Below are positions 1 through 10,402 of a DNA stretch of 64,000 nt, one piece after another. The position numbers and the translations under genes were made by a program. Each line of letters starts with the position of its first letter. Position 1 is the first letter of the stretch. The notes beneath the pieces are model-generated. The model was given only the letters and a program-made list of their open reading frames with translations. It was not told the origin of the DNA and made no database searches. Source of the DNA: Saposhnikovia divaricata (Eukaryota; Streptophyta; Magnoliopsida; Apiales; Apiaceae); assembly GCA_036435485.1 (NCBI GenBank), contig CM071594.1, positions 97,243,001-97,307,000 of the forward strand. Direction: 5' to 3'.

Positions 1-81
1 CTTGGGTACAAAGCTGGAATGGCCAAAGGACTGGGACTAGGATGTACATATGGAATTGCATGTATGTCATGGGCCCTTGTT
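1..81 (+). pseudogene. ABCB19-like auxin transporter exon fragment
   Basis: Reading frame 1 from the left edge gives 27 residues containing AGMAKGLGLGCTYGIACMSW. I recognise this from the first transmembrane domain of plant ABCB19/ABCB1 transporters, plasma-membrane ABC proteins that export auxin. After ...SWALV the family continues FWYAGV; here the frame runs into unrelated residues and stops about 60 bases later. No GT donor sits at the break that I can defend, so this is either the edge of a gene lying to the left or a captured exon scrap. Nothing else of an ABC transporter, such as Walker A or the signature motif, follows. The family match is strong but the segment is very short. Confidence 0.6.
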
Positions 82-640
82 TATGACCCTCAGGTGGATG
101 TGCTTCGCGTTGTTGTTGTAAGAGGGTTAAACCTTACTAAATAGCAGTTTGTCAGGATGCTTCTACCTGCGTCGTCGTCGAATCTCACTTCACTACAGGG
201 TCTGTTGTTTGGTCGAAACAATTTTACTGGGGTTTTCTCCATGAGCTTGAGGACATTGTGTCAACTAGTACTCCTTGGTGTGCTCAAAGTTTGCTTCTGC
301 GACTAAGTAGCATGTATGGGCAGCAATTATTTCACTTCTTTCTTTCCACGAGCAATCTCCAAGGTGAATGAGGACAAGTTCGTCATCGTTTGTCCTATTT
401 TCAGTTATTACTGTTTAGTCTGAGTTTGCTGCTGGGATTGAAGAAAAGTAGATTAGGATAAGAAAAAGACTATAATACCCTTGTAAAACTAACTCCGTTA
501 AGGCTAAGATAACGGTAGTCATTTAAGTGGCTAAAAAAACAATTTCGAGCCATCATAGTGCAAGATTTGCAACATTGGCCATCAAAGTGCAAAAAATTAA
601 TTTATCTAGCCATTACAGTGCAATTTACTCTATTTTTCGT
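82..640. other. No gene seen; short tandem phrases
   Basis: I see no coding exon. Around 545-625 a phrase of the type GCCATCAwAGTGCAA occurs three times with small changes, which looks like the edge of an old repetitive element. The rest is unremarkable. Confidence 0.5.
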
Positions 641-2160
641 GAAATTTCTTTTAAAAGAGGGATTTTAGTTAGAAGTTATAGAAAAGATGATACGTTTTAG
701 CTGAAAAAGGTAACCGATTAATTATTAATATTATAATATTATTAATTTTTTGTATTAAATAAAACCGCCCGTGATATAATTGGAAAAATAGAGATTTTAG
801 TTAGAAAAAATAGAAAGGTAACTTGAAAATTAAAAAGATGACATGATTTATGTGAAAAAGGTAATTGATTAGTTTATAGTAATTATAATTTAATAATGTT
901 ATTTTACTAAATAAAATTGCTCATAGTTTTTAGAAAATGAGAAATTAATGTTGCTCGTGATATTTCTAGAAAAAAGGGAATTTAAATAGAAAAATAGAAA
1001 CGATGATACGTTTTAGCTGAAAAGGTAATCGGTTAGTTATTAATAATATAATATAATATTATTATTATTAAATATTATAATCTTTGTATTTTATTTTAAT
1101 TATAATACGATATAATTAGAAAAATAGAGGTTTTAGTAAGGGAAGAAAAAATGTAATGTGTTTTGGCTGAATGAGGTAACCGTCCATGATAAAATTGGAA
1201 AAACAGATTTTAGTTTGAGAAAAAAGAAAAGCTAACGTGGCGGAAAAAAGTAATTGATCAGTTAATAGTTATCATAATATAATTATGTTATTTTATAAAA
1301 CAAAATTGCTCGTAGTGTTTTTAAAAAAGGAGAAATTTTAGTTAGATAAATGTAAAAGATATTGTATTTTACCTAAAAAATGAAATTATTTATTTATTGA
1401 AAAATAGAAAAGGTAATATGTTTAACCTGAAAAAGAAAATTGATTAATAAAGGAGAAATTTTAGTTAGATAAAATATAAAAGATATTTTTTAAAAAATTA
1501 GAAATTAATGTTGCCCGTGATATTTCTAAAAAAAAGGGAATTTAATTAGAAAAAATAAAAAAGATGATACGTTTTAGCTGAAAAGGTAATCGGTTAATTA
1601 TTAGTTTATAATATTATTATTTAACATTTTTATTAAATATTATAATATTAGTATTTTATTTTAAATATAATATGATATAATCGGAAAAAGAGAGGTTTTA
1701 GTAAGAGAAAAAAAAAGGTAATGTGTTTTTGCTGAAAAAGGTAACTGTCCATGATATATTGGAAAAAGAGAGATCTTAGTTAAAGAAAAAAGAAAAGATA
1801 ACATGTTTTGGCTGAAAAAGGTAATTGATCAGTTAATAGTAATAATAATATAATTATGTTATTTTATTTTATTAAACAAAATTGCTCGTATTGTTTTTAA
1901 AAAAGGAAAAATTTTAGTTAGATAAAATGTAAAAGATATTGTATTTTACCTAAAAAGGAAAATTATTAAGTTATTGAAAAATAGAAAAGGTAATATGTTT
2001 AACCTGAAAAAGAAATTGATTAATAAAGGCGAAATTTTAGTTAGATAAAATATAAAAGATATTGTATTTTACTTGGAAAAAAGAATTTATTTAGTTATTG
2101 AAAAATAGAAAAGATTATATGTTTAACCTGAAAAAGGAAATTGATTAGTTAGTAGGATGG
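641..2160. repeat. AT-rich block of diverged repeats with a 560-bp duplication
   Basis: This block is built from repeated phrases such as GATACGTTTTAGCTGAAAA (near 690, 1003 and 1563), GATATAATyGGAAAAA with TTTTAGT (near 773, 1110, 1671 and 1752) and TTGCTCGTA. The largest unit is a direct duplication: the segment starting at about 941 repeats from about 1501, both beginning GAAATTAATGTTGC, with an offset of 560 bp. A partial, more diverged copy precedes it. No open frame survives. It is probably a decayed transposon or satellite-like array of unknown class. Confidence 0.7.
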
Positions 2161-2617
2161 ATTTTATATGTAATTGAGTAAGGGTAAATAAGTAAAATCA
2201 ACAATTATCGTACCGACGGACCGACCAAACTTTTAATGTTTCGGCTTTTACGATTAGTATATATAAAGATATAATCCTCTTAATTTTATTATATAATAAG
2301 ATATATTTACTAACAACTATACATATATTTATTCATAAAAGTGTAGACAAAATATGATAGGCATAGAAAAATCAAAACTGTAAACTCATTGCACTTATTA
2401 ATTAAGTTATGGATTAGTGATTTTAAATTTAATTTATAAAATATATGTTGTTATTAGGAGTCGCCCCTTGACCTATGGTAATACTGATTTATTATCTCTC
2501 TTACTCTTATTATATAATAGGATATAATAGTAATAGATTAACACATTTGAATATATATCTTATATTTCAAATTTCAAATTTTTATTTTGTAATATCTGTT
2601 ACTTAATTACATTCAAT
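2161..2617. other. AT-rich intergenic stretch, no feature recognised
   Basis: Low-complexity AT-rich DNA without a convincing exon, RNA gene or terminal repeat. Confidence 0.5.
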
Positions 2618-2620
2618 TAA

Positions 2621-3382
2621 GGGGCTGTTTGGTTGGTATTGGGAAAATGAAATGAAAATCAGAACGGAAATGTGGAGAAAGTAAATGAACGATCCTGAAT
2701 TGTTTTAACTATTTGGTTTTGATCCGGAAACGGAATGAAAAATTATATGATTATCTTTGTATGATTACCTTTGTATTTTCTTTTTTCGACATTACATAAT
2801 TTTAAACAACAAACAATATAGTTTATTTACATTTTAATAAATTAATAAATTATATTATTTAAAAATAATATTTGTTTTTAAATAAATTAATATATAAATT
2901 ATATAAAAATTACCTTTTAATTTATAAAAATTAAATCATAATTTTTTTATAAATTTAAAAATAATTTACATGTTAATCTATTTTTAATGAGTTAAAATAT
3001 AAATTATAGTTGAAAATGAAAAAGAAAACAGAAAACAGAAAGCAAATACCTAACTGGAGTAGGGAATGAATTAAGAGGGATATTAGGTAATTCTAAAACT
3101 AAAAAGGATGAAAGAGAATGATTTACATGTTAATCTATTTTTAATGATTTAAAATTTAAATTAAGTCGAATTTTTTTTTTTTTTTTTGAAAGCAAATGAG
3201 ATTAATCATAAAATCAAATCAGCTACAAGAATAGCTTGAAGAATTTTTTTTTTTATATAATTTTTTTTTTTTTGAATTTAAAAACTTCGTCAAAAAAAAA
3301 ATCGAATTTAAAAACAAACATCAGGAAATCAACGACCTTATTTCCCTTTCCCTTTCTTAATTACACTCAACCAAACGCCTCC
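2621..3382. mobile_element. Tourist-like (PIF/Harbinger) MITE
   Basis: The left end reads GGGGCTGTTTGGTTG and the right end, reverse complemented, GGAGGCGTTTGGTTG, an imperfect terminal inverted repeat of about 15 bp. The element is flanked by TAA on both sides (2618-2620 and 3383-3385), the 3-bp target duplication typical of PIF/Harbinger elements. The GGGGCTGTTTGGTT terminus is common among plant Tourist-type MITEs. The interior is AT-rich, 762 bp in all, and encodes nothing, so it is non-autonomous. Confidence 0.75.
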
Positions 3383-3485
3383 TAAATTCGACGCCACAAA
3401 AGAAAAAATTCCACTTAAACAGGAGGAGTATAGTTGCCAAACCCTAATTCCAGTAAACCAAGACTAATTCCAGAAAGGGAAGACA

Positions 3486-3644
3486 ATGAGGTTTGGTTTG
3501 AGTTGCTTGATGAGATCAAACATTCGATACTTACAATCTGTAAGATCATCTATAGATACAGCTGCTACGACTTCATCAGGTACTTTTCTTACACCCTCTC
3601 TTCATTCACATTCTCTTCATAATGACCCTCATCCCAAAAAACCC
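3486..3644 (+). pseudogene. Restorer-like PPR gene, 5' part (targeting peptide), split by copia
   Basis: The first 53 codons of the PPR gene that resumes at 8682. The ATG at 3486 opens MRFGLSCLMRSN and continues with a leader rich in Arg, Ser and Thr and without acidic clusters until past residue 20, the composition of a mitochondrial presequence. The frame ends with a complete codon (CCC) at 3644, where the retrotransposon begins. Removing 3645-8681 (the element plus one copy of the AACCC duplication) joins this frame directly to Phe-Ile-Pro-Ser at 8682. This start is preferred because it alone gives a presequence continuous with the repeats. In the present genome this part cannot be translated with the rest without excision or splicing of 5 kb. 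Confidence 0.8.
3640..3644. repeat. Target-site duplication AACCC, left
   Basis: Five-base direct repeat matching 8677-8681. It flanks the copia element exactly and defines its ends. Confidence 0.9.
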
Positions 3645-3889
3645 TGTTAGATGCCTTGAATCTAGAAGCCGCCGGATTTGACTAGCCGCCGGCGGCGGCC
3701 GCCGGCGGCGCCACTGTAGCCGCCGGATTTGACCCACCTACCACACCTACCCCTTAAATTTTGTCTATAAATAGATATGCTTGTAAGGATTGTAAATATC
3801 ATCTGAAAAACCTTGTAATCTGTTTATCCTCTCAGATCTATAAACTTATTTCTCTTCTGCATATTATCTTTCTTGCTTCCGTTATAACA
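3645..3889 (+). repeat. Copia 5' LTR
   Basis: Starts TGTTAG and ends TATAACA, 245 bp. Near 3690-3712 it holds a strongly GC-rich, self-complementary run of GCCGGCGGC type, and at 3766-3773 a TATAAATA box that would drive the element's transcript. It matches 8432-8676 almost perfectly. Confidence 0.93.
3766..3773 (+). promoter_or_regulatory. TATA box in the 5' LTR
   Basis: TATAAATA in the middle of the LTR, with the expected spacing to R-U5. The same box is at 8553-8560 in the 3' LTR, from which read-through into the downstream PPR repeats could start. Confidence 0.65.
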
Positions 3890-3892
3890 AAT

Positions 3893-3904
3893 TGGTATCA
3901 GAGC
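3893..3904 (+). promoter_or_regulatory. Primer-binding site, initiator tRNA-Met
   Basis: TGGTATCAGAGC, complementary to the 3' end of plant initiator tRNA-Met, lies three bases after the 5' LTR, as usual in plant copia elements. Confidence 0.92.
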
Positions 3905-3954
3905 TTTGGTCGAAACTGCTGCAAAATTTTTCGCCGGATTTTTTAAGCTCGCCG

Positions 3955-4215
3955 GAGTTACTGTTCATCGCCGGGGAAGACGACATTTTTCAGGCGGAGT
4001 TACTGTTCATCGCCGGAGAAGACGACACTGTTCATCATCGGAGAAGACGACACTGTTCATACGGTACTGTTCATACGGCACTGTTCATACGGGACTATTC
4101 ATACGGTACTGTTCATACGGTACTATTCATACGATACTGTTCATAGGTACTGTTCACGGGTACTGTTCACGGGTACTGTTCACGGGCACTGTTCACAGGC
4201 ACTATTCACGGGCAC
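3955..4215 (+). repeat. Tandem ACTGTTCA minisatellite in the copia leader
   Basis: The untranslated leader between primer site and gag is largely made of a tandem unit around ACTGTTCA (also ACTATTCA). It comes first in GCCGGaGAAGACGAC-type units, then in 14-15-bp units with ATACGG, ATAGGT or CGGGT linkers, about 16 copies. It contains short spurious frames but no protein of its own. Confidence 0.85.
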
Positions 4216-4242
4216 TGTTCGCATATACGGTTCTGGGAGAAG

Positions 4243-7200
4243 ATGTCTGGTGGTATTAACGTTAAGGTCGACAAATTTACTGGGAGAAATAGTTTCAGTC
4301 TGTGGCAAATCAAGATGCGTGCCTTGTTAAAGCAACAGGGGCTCTGGGCGCCGTTGAACACAAAAACGGCTGCTTCTGGAAGCGCTGAGATGGCCAGTCT
4401 AGAAGAAAAGGCACACTCAACAATTTTGTTGTGCCTTGCAGATGATATTATTACTGAAATCGCGGAGGAGGATACCGCGTCTGGTCTGTGGTTGAAGCTT
4501 GAAAGTCTCTACATGACGAAGTCTTTAACAAACAAGTTGTTGCTGAAGCAACGTCTGTTTAGTCTGCGAATGCAGGAAGGTATGCCTCTTCGAGATCACT
4601 TAGATCAATTAAACACAATTTTATTAGAATTGCGTAATATTGATGTTAAAGTTGAAGATGAGGATGCTGCTTTGATTCTGTTAGTTTCTTTACCATTATC
4701 GTACGAGAACTTTGTGCAATCGTTTATTGTTGGTAAAGATACTATTTCTCTAGAGGAGGTTAGATCTTCTCTTCATTCTAGAGAACTGCGCCATAAGGCG
4801 GCTGGTACAGGTGCAGATAATCATGCTGCTGGGTTGGTAGCTAGCGGGAGTACCGGACATGGAAAGTCGGGGAAGTATAAATCCAAGAAACCAGCTTTTA
4901 AGGGTTCGAGAGCTAATGATGTCTGCAATTACTGTAAAGAGAAGGGACACTGGAAATCCGACTGTCCCAAGAAAAAGAAGCAACATGATGCTGCTGCAGA
5001 TACTGCTGCTGTAGCTGATGCTACTTCTGAAGAAGATATTGCTCTAGTTGCTGTCAAGGACACGCATCACTCTGATGTGTGGATTCTTGATTCTGGAGCG
5101 TCTTATCATATATGTCCGCGCAGGGAGTGGTTTACAACCTACGAGCGAGTAGACGGTGGCAAGATTTCTATGGCTAACAGTTTTACTTGTGAGACGGTTG
5201 GAATAGGCTCGATTAAAATTCGGACACATGATGGTAAATTCTGCACATTGAATGATGTTAGGCATGTTCCACTTATGACAAAGAATCTGATATCTTTGAG
5301 TATGTTAGACAGCAAGGGTTTCAGTTTTCAAGGTGAAGGTGGAGTTTTACATGTCTGCAAAGGTTCTGATGTGATTCTGAAAGGTGTTAAACGTGGTACC
5401 TTGTATCTTCTTCAAGGTTCTACGTTAACAGGTTCTGTTGCTGTTGCGTCTTCGGAAATTGAAAAAGAAAACATGACCAGGTTGTGGCACATGAGGCTCG
5501 GTCATATGAGTGAAAGGGGGATGCAAATTCTGTCAAAAGCTGATCTTCTTTGTGGTCATAATGTCACAGGTCTTGAGTTCTGTGAACATTGTGTTTTTGG
5601 AAAGTTACATCGCAGCAAGTTTCCTAAAGCAACACACAGAACAAAAGGCACACTTGATTACATCCATTCTGATTGTTGGGGACCTTCCCGGGTGGAGTCT
5701 TTAGGGGGTCACAGATATTTTGTGTCAATGATCGATGATTTCTCAAGAATGACTTGGCTGTTCATCATAAAGCACAAAAGTGAAGCCTTCAAGGTTTTCA
5801 AGCAGTGGAAGGTGCTAGTGGAGAATCAAACAGGGAAGAAGATTAAGAGGCTGCGAACAGATAATGGCCTGGAATTTTGCTCGTCCGAGTTTGCAGATTT
5901 CTGCAAGAATGAGGGGATTGCTAGGCATCATACAGTCAGGGATACACCATAGCAGAATGGTGTAGCAGAGCGTATGAATCAGACACTTCTGGAGAGAGCT
6001 AGGTGTATGCTTTCTAACGCTGGACTAACTAGAAGATTCTGGGCAGAGGCGGTTAGTACAGCGTGTTACTTGATTAATCGTGGACCTCACACAGGTATCC
6101 ATCTCAAAACTCCTGTTGAGAAATGGTCTGGTAAGCCTGCTGATTACTCCAATTTAAGAGTTTTTGGTTGTACTGTTTATTATCATGTAAATGAGGGTAA
6201 ATTGGAGCCACGAGCTAAAAAGGGAGTATTTGTTGGCTATGGGGATGGGGTTAAAGGTTATAGAATCTGGTCTCCGTCTGAAAATAGGGTTATACTGAGT
6301 AGAAATGTAGTTTTTGATGAAAATTCTATGTTTAACCCTACTGTGAAGTCTACGATTGGTTCAGAAAGTGGTGGTGTTGAGAAACAGGTGGAGCAGGAAG
6401 TCACTCAAGCTGAGAGTGAACCACAACAAGAAGTTCAACAACCACAGTCAGAATCAGAATCATCAGTACCAGTAGTAAATCAGCACAGTTTAGCTCTTGA
6501 TCGATCGAGGAGAGCTAAGTATGGAGTGCCTCCAAAGAAATATGGTTTTGAAGATATGGTGGCATATGCACTACAGGTAGCTGAAGAAGTGGACCCTAGC
6601 TCTGAAGAGCCATCCACTTACAAAGAAGCAGTGACATGTACTGAATCTACAAAATGGTTTGCTGCTATGGGAGATGAAATGGAGTCACTTCAGAAGAATA
6701 AGACTTGGGAATTAGTCAAGCAGCCTCGAGACAGAAAGATTGTTACTTGTAAATGGGTCTACAAGAAGAAGGAAGGAGAAACATCGGTTGAGGGTATCAA
6801 GTATAAAGCTCGGTTAGTAGCTCGAGGGTTCACTCAGAAAGAGGGAGTAGATTACAATGAGATTTTTTCACCAGTGGTCAGACACACTTCCATCAGGGTG
6901 CTACTAGCAATAGTTGCACATCAGAATCTGGAGCTTGAACAACTCGATGTGAAGACAGCTTTTCTGCATGGAGAGCTGGAGGAGGAGATATACATGACTC
7001 AGCCAGATGGTTTTCAGGTTCCTGGCAAAGAAGACTATGTGTGCAAGTTATTGAAGTCCTTGTATGGGCTAAAGCAGTCTCCGAGGCAATGGTACAAGAA
7101 ATTTGATAGCTATATGATAGGTATTGGCTACACCAGGAGTCTGTATGATTGTTGTGTTTATCACAGTAAGACAGCAAATGATTCTTTCATTTATCTGGTC

Positions 7201-8163
7201 CTGTATGTAGATGATATGTTGATAGCTGCAGAGAACAAGTCTGATATTCAGAAGTTGAAAGGTCTCCTCAGTGCTGAGTTTGAAATGAAAGATTTGGGTG
7301 CGGCTCGGAAAATTCTGGGAATGGAGATTTATAGGGATAGAAACGAGAGAAAGCTCTTTTTGTCACAGAAGGGATACATTCAGAAGATTTTGTCAAGGTT
7401 TGGCATGTCTACAGCAAAGCCCATAGATACTCCTAGTGCTGCAAATGCACATCTGTCTGTTGCTTTTGCACCTAAGTCTGCTGAGGAAAAAGAGTACATG
7501 TCTCGAGTTCCCTATGCTAGTGCAGTAGGGAGCTTGATGTATGCAATGGTCTGCACTAGACCCGATCTTGCACAGTCTGTCAGTGTTGTTAGTAGGTTCA
7601 TGGGTGATCCAGGCAAGGAGCACTGGCAAGCTGTGAAGAGGGTATTTCGGTACTTAAAAGGTACGTCTGATGTTGGTCTCATTTATGGAGGTGATACTGA
7701 GTGTTTGGTGACAGGGTTTTCAGACTCTGATTATGCTGGAGATGTTGACAGTAGAAGGTCGATGACTGGTTATACTTTCACTCTGGGTGGTTCGATTGTC
7801 AGTTGGAAAGCTACTCTGCAACCTACAGTGACTTTGTCTACTACAGAAGCAGAGTACATGGCATTGACAGAAGCCGCAAAAGAAGGAATCTGGTTGAAAG
7901 GATTGGTCAGTGATCTGGGTCTACATCATGATCAGGCTATAGTATTTTGTGACAGTCTCAGTGCAATCTGTTTAGCCAAGGATCAAGTCCATCATGAGCG
8001 GACTAAGCACATAGATGTGAGATATCATTTTCTAAGAAGTGAGACGAGAATTAAGGTGAGCAAAGTGGGTACTGCTGATAACCCAGCTGATATGCTCACC
8101 AAGCCGGTTCCACATAGCAAGTTTCAACATTGTTTGGATTTGCTAAATGTTCGGAGTTACTGA
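4243..8163 (+). pseudogene. Copia gag-pol polyprotein with one internal TAG
   Basis: One frame of 1,307 codons. In order: gag (about residues 1-220, starting MSGGINVKVDKF), a CCHC zinc knuckle CNYCKEKGHWKSDC near residue 228, the aspartic protease motif DSGA near 283, the integrase HHCC zinc region near 414-455 and the DDE core with TDNG near 539. Then reverse transcriptase with YVDD near 988 and RNase H with the STTEAEY motif, ending at 8163. Codon 570 (5950-5952) is TAG where relatives have Gln, in the integrase motif before QNGVAER; a CAG-to-TAG transition would explain it. Everything downstream stays in frame without further stops. Architecture and motifs place it with the TNT1/Tork type. 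The protein would be truncated in integrase, so the copy should be non-autonomous unless the stop is read through. Confidence 0.92.
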
Positions 8164-8194
8164 TTGCCCTTTTAGGGCAAAATCTGAGGCAGAA

Positions 8195-8431
8195 GAGTTT
8201 TTTTTTATCTGGTACATCTGGCATTATTATAATGCGTCTGGTACATCTGTTATAATATATCTGGTACATCTGGCATTATTACGATGCATCCGGTACATCT
8301 GTTATCTGTTTTTGTGAGAGGATTCAAGTCAAGGTGGAGATCTGTTATCTGGTACATCTGGCATTATTATGATGCATCTGGTACATCTGTTATCTGTTTT
8401 TTGTGAGAAGATTCAAGTCAAGGTGGAGATT
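8195..8431 (+). repeat. Repeated CTGGTACATCTG tract with duplicated polypurine region
   Basis: The 3' untranslated region repeats CTGGTACATCTG (one copy CCGG) about seven times. A roughly 90-bp block ending AAGTCAAGGTGGAGAT occurs twice, near 8318-8340 and 8409-8430. Only the second copy touches the LTR. Confidence 0.8.
8420..8431 (+). promoter_or_regulatory. Polypurine tract of the copia element
   Basis: AAGGTGGAGATT immediately before the 3' LTR, the expected site for plus-strand priming. A second identical core lies about 90 bp upstream, at about 8330-8340. Confidence 0.75.
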
Positions 8432-8676
8432 TGTTAGATGCCTTGAATCTAGAAGCCGCCGGATTTGACTAGTCGCCGGCGGCGGCCGCCGGCGGCGCCA
8501 CTGTAGCCGCCGGATTTGACCCACCTACCACACCTACCCCTTAAATTTTGTCTATAAATAGATATGCTTGTAAGGATTGTAAATATCATCTGAAAAACCT
8601 TGTAATCTGTTTATCCTCTCAGATCTATAAACTTATTTCTCTTCTGCATATAATCTTTCTTGCTTCCGTTATAACA
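8432..8676 (+). repeat. Copia 3' LTR
   Basis: 245 bp, TGTTAG...TATAACA, nearly identical to the 5' LTR. It lies just upstream of the PPR repeats in the same orientation. Confidence 0.93.
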
Positions 8677-8681
8677 AACCC
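8677..8681. repeat. Target-site duplication AACCC, right
   Basis: Second copy of the five-base duplication made when the copia element integrated. Confidence 0.9.
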
Positions 8682-10385
8682 TTTATTCCTTCTCCATCGA
8701 ATCCTAATGCTCAATTGCAACAATTACTCTATGATAAATCCAAGGTTGGTTTCGATAATCTCGACGATGCTCTTTTTGTGTTCCATAAAATGCTCAAAAT
8801 CAAACCTCTGCTTTCTGTTATTAACTTCGCTCAACTGTTAGCCGCACTCGTTCGAATGAAGGAGTACTCTGTTGCTATATCTATGTTTAGAGAAATGCGT
8901 GTTTTAAGCATTCCTGTTAATGTAGTAACTTTTACTACCGTCATCAAATGCTGTTGTCACTTGAATAATACACTTGATTATGCCTTTTCGTTGCTCGGTG
9001 GGATGATTAAAAGTGGTCTTGTGCCGAATGTTGTGACCTACAGCATTCTCATCAAGGGCCTTCTTTCTCATGACAGACCTGTTGAGGCTGAGCACTTGTC
9101 CAAGAAGCTTATTTTATTCAATGAAATTCAGCCCAGTGTAGTTACTTATAACACAATCATTGATGGTCTCTGCAAAACTTCAAATACTCCCATGGCTGTT
9201 AAGTTGTTTAGATCTATGGAGAAGAAAGGTTGTATACCCGACACAGTCACTTATAACACCATTATTGATTCTCTATGCAAAGACCGACATGTCGATCAAG
9301 CTATAAGTCTTTTTTCTGAAATGAGCCACAAAAGCATTTCACCAGATGTTATAACCTATAACATATTAATTCAAGGTCTCTGCAACTTGAATCGATGGGA
9401 AGATACCATCCGACTGCTAGGAGAGATGAATACTAGAAATGTCTTTCCAGATGTGCATACTTTTACTATATTGATTGATGCACGTGGCAAAGAAGGAAAG
9501 GTTGAAGATGCAGTATGTCTGATGGAATTAATGATTCGAAGAGGTCTATATCCTGATGTAGTCACATACGGTTCACTTATGGATGGATATTGTTTGCGTG
9601 GAGAAATTGATGAAGCATTAGAGGTGCTCAAAACCATGAGGGGAAATGGGATATTGCCCGACCCTCATACATATAGTATATTGATCAATGGTTATTGTAA
9701 GAGGATGGAAGTAGACAGAGCAATTGATCTCTATAAACAAATGCCCCTTGAAGGTTTGACACCCACTGTTGAAACTTGCAATACTATTTTGCAAGGATAT
9801 TTCCATACCGGTAGAGTTGTTGAAGCACAGAAGTTCCTTCAGGAGAGTATGCTAAAGAAAGGTCTTAAACTAAATATTGTGACATGTAGTATCGTGCTGC
9901 ATGGTCTTTTCCATAATCATTTAGTTGCTGAAGCACTCTCGTTCTTTCGCACAATGGAGTCTGCAGGTGTAGCCCCTGATATATTTATTTACACTATTCT
10001 GATTGATGGATTGAGCAAAGATGGACATCTAGAAAAGGCACGAAGTCTTTTTGACAGCCTACCTTTGAAAGGTTTGCGACCTGCTATCAGGACATATAAC
10101 ACAATGATCAGAGCATTTTGTCATGAAGGGTTATTTGATGAAGCGAAAGAACTATTTGCGAAAATGAAAGATAGTAATTGCTTGCCTAATGATGCTACCT
10201 ACAACACACTTATCCGCGGCTGTTTTCACAATAAGAAGTACAATGAAGCAACTGTACTCATAGATGAGATGCGTGCTTGCGGCTTCTCAGAAGACGCGTC
10301 TACCACGTCCTTGTTACTGGTCTTACTTGAGTCACAAGAACAGGATCCTGCTCTTCTTGCTTTGCGTAAGAAGTACTTGACATAG
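8682..10385 (+). pseudogene. Restorer-of-fertility-like P-class PPR gene, main part (14 repeats)
   Basis: The second part of the split gene: 567 residues, giving about 620 with the 53-residue leader, the usual size for Rf-like PPR proteins. I count 14 tandem 35-residue PPR motifs starting near 8817, most opening VVTYNTII, VVTYSILI or VHTFTILI and ending GxxPD or GxxPN. There are no E, DYW or SMR domains, so it is P class. The short tail after repeat 14 (SEDASTTSLLLVLL) is characteristic of the RFL subgroup. Such proteins bind a specific mitochondrial RNA base by base; RFL members silence cytoplasmic-male-sterility transcripts. The repeats are uninterrupted by stops. The only lesion seen is the copia insertion between leader and repeats. 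An internal start could still make a leaderless protein, but it would not be imported. Confidence 0.85.
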
Positions 10386-10402
10386 TTACCTGCTATAATT
10401 CC

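Larger units (their letters stand above)
3645..8676 (+). mobile_element. Complete Ty1/copia retrotransposon (TNT1/Tork-like)
   Basis: A 5,032-bp element with 245-bp LTRs, a 5-bp target duplication, an initiator-Met primer site, a polypurine tract and one gag-pol frame in the copia order gag, protease, integrase, reverse transcriptase, RNase H. By eye the two LTRs differ at only two positions (C/T in the GC-rich block and T/A near the 3' end), so insertion was recent. At commonly used plant rates that is a few hundred thousand years, with a wide error. The only obvious coding defect is one TAG in integrase. It inserted in the sense orientation into the PPR gene. Confidence 0.93.

Noticed and set aside
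3434..3622. A 62-codon frame starting MPNPNSS, overlapping the PPR leader in another frame
   Set aside because: The frame from 3486 joins the PPR repeats across the insertion and looks like a presequence; this one does not.
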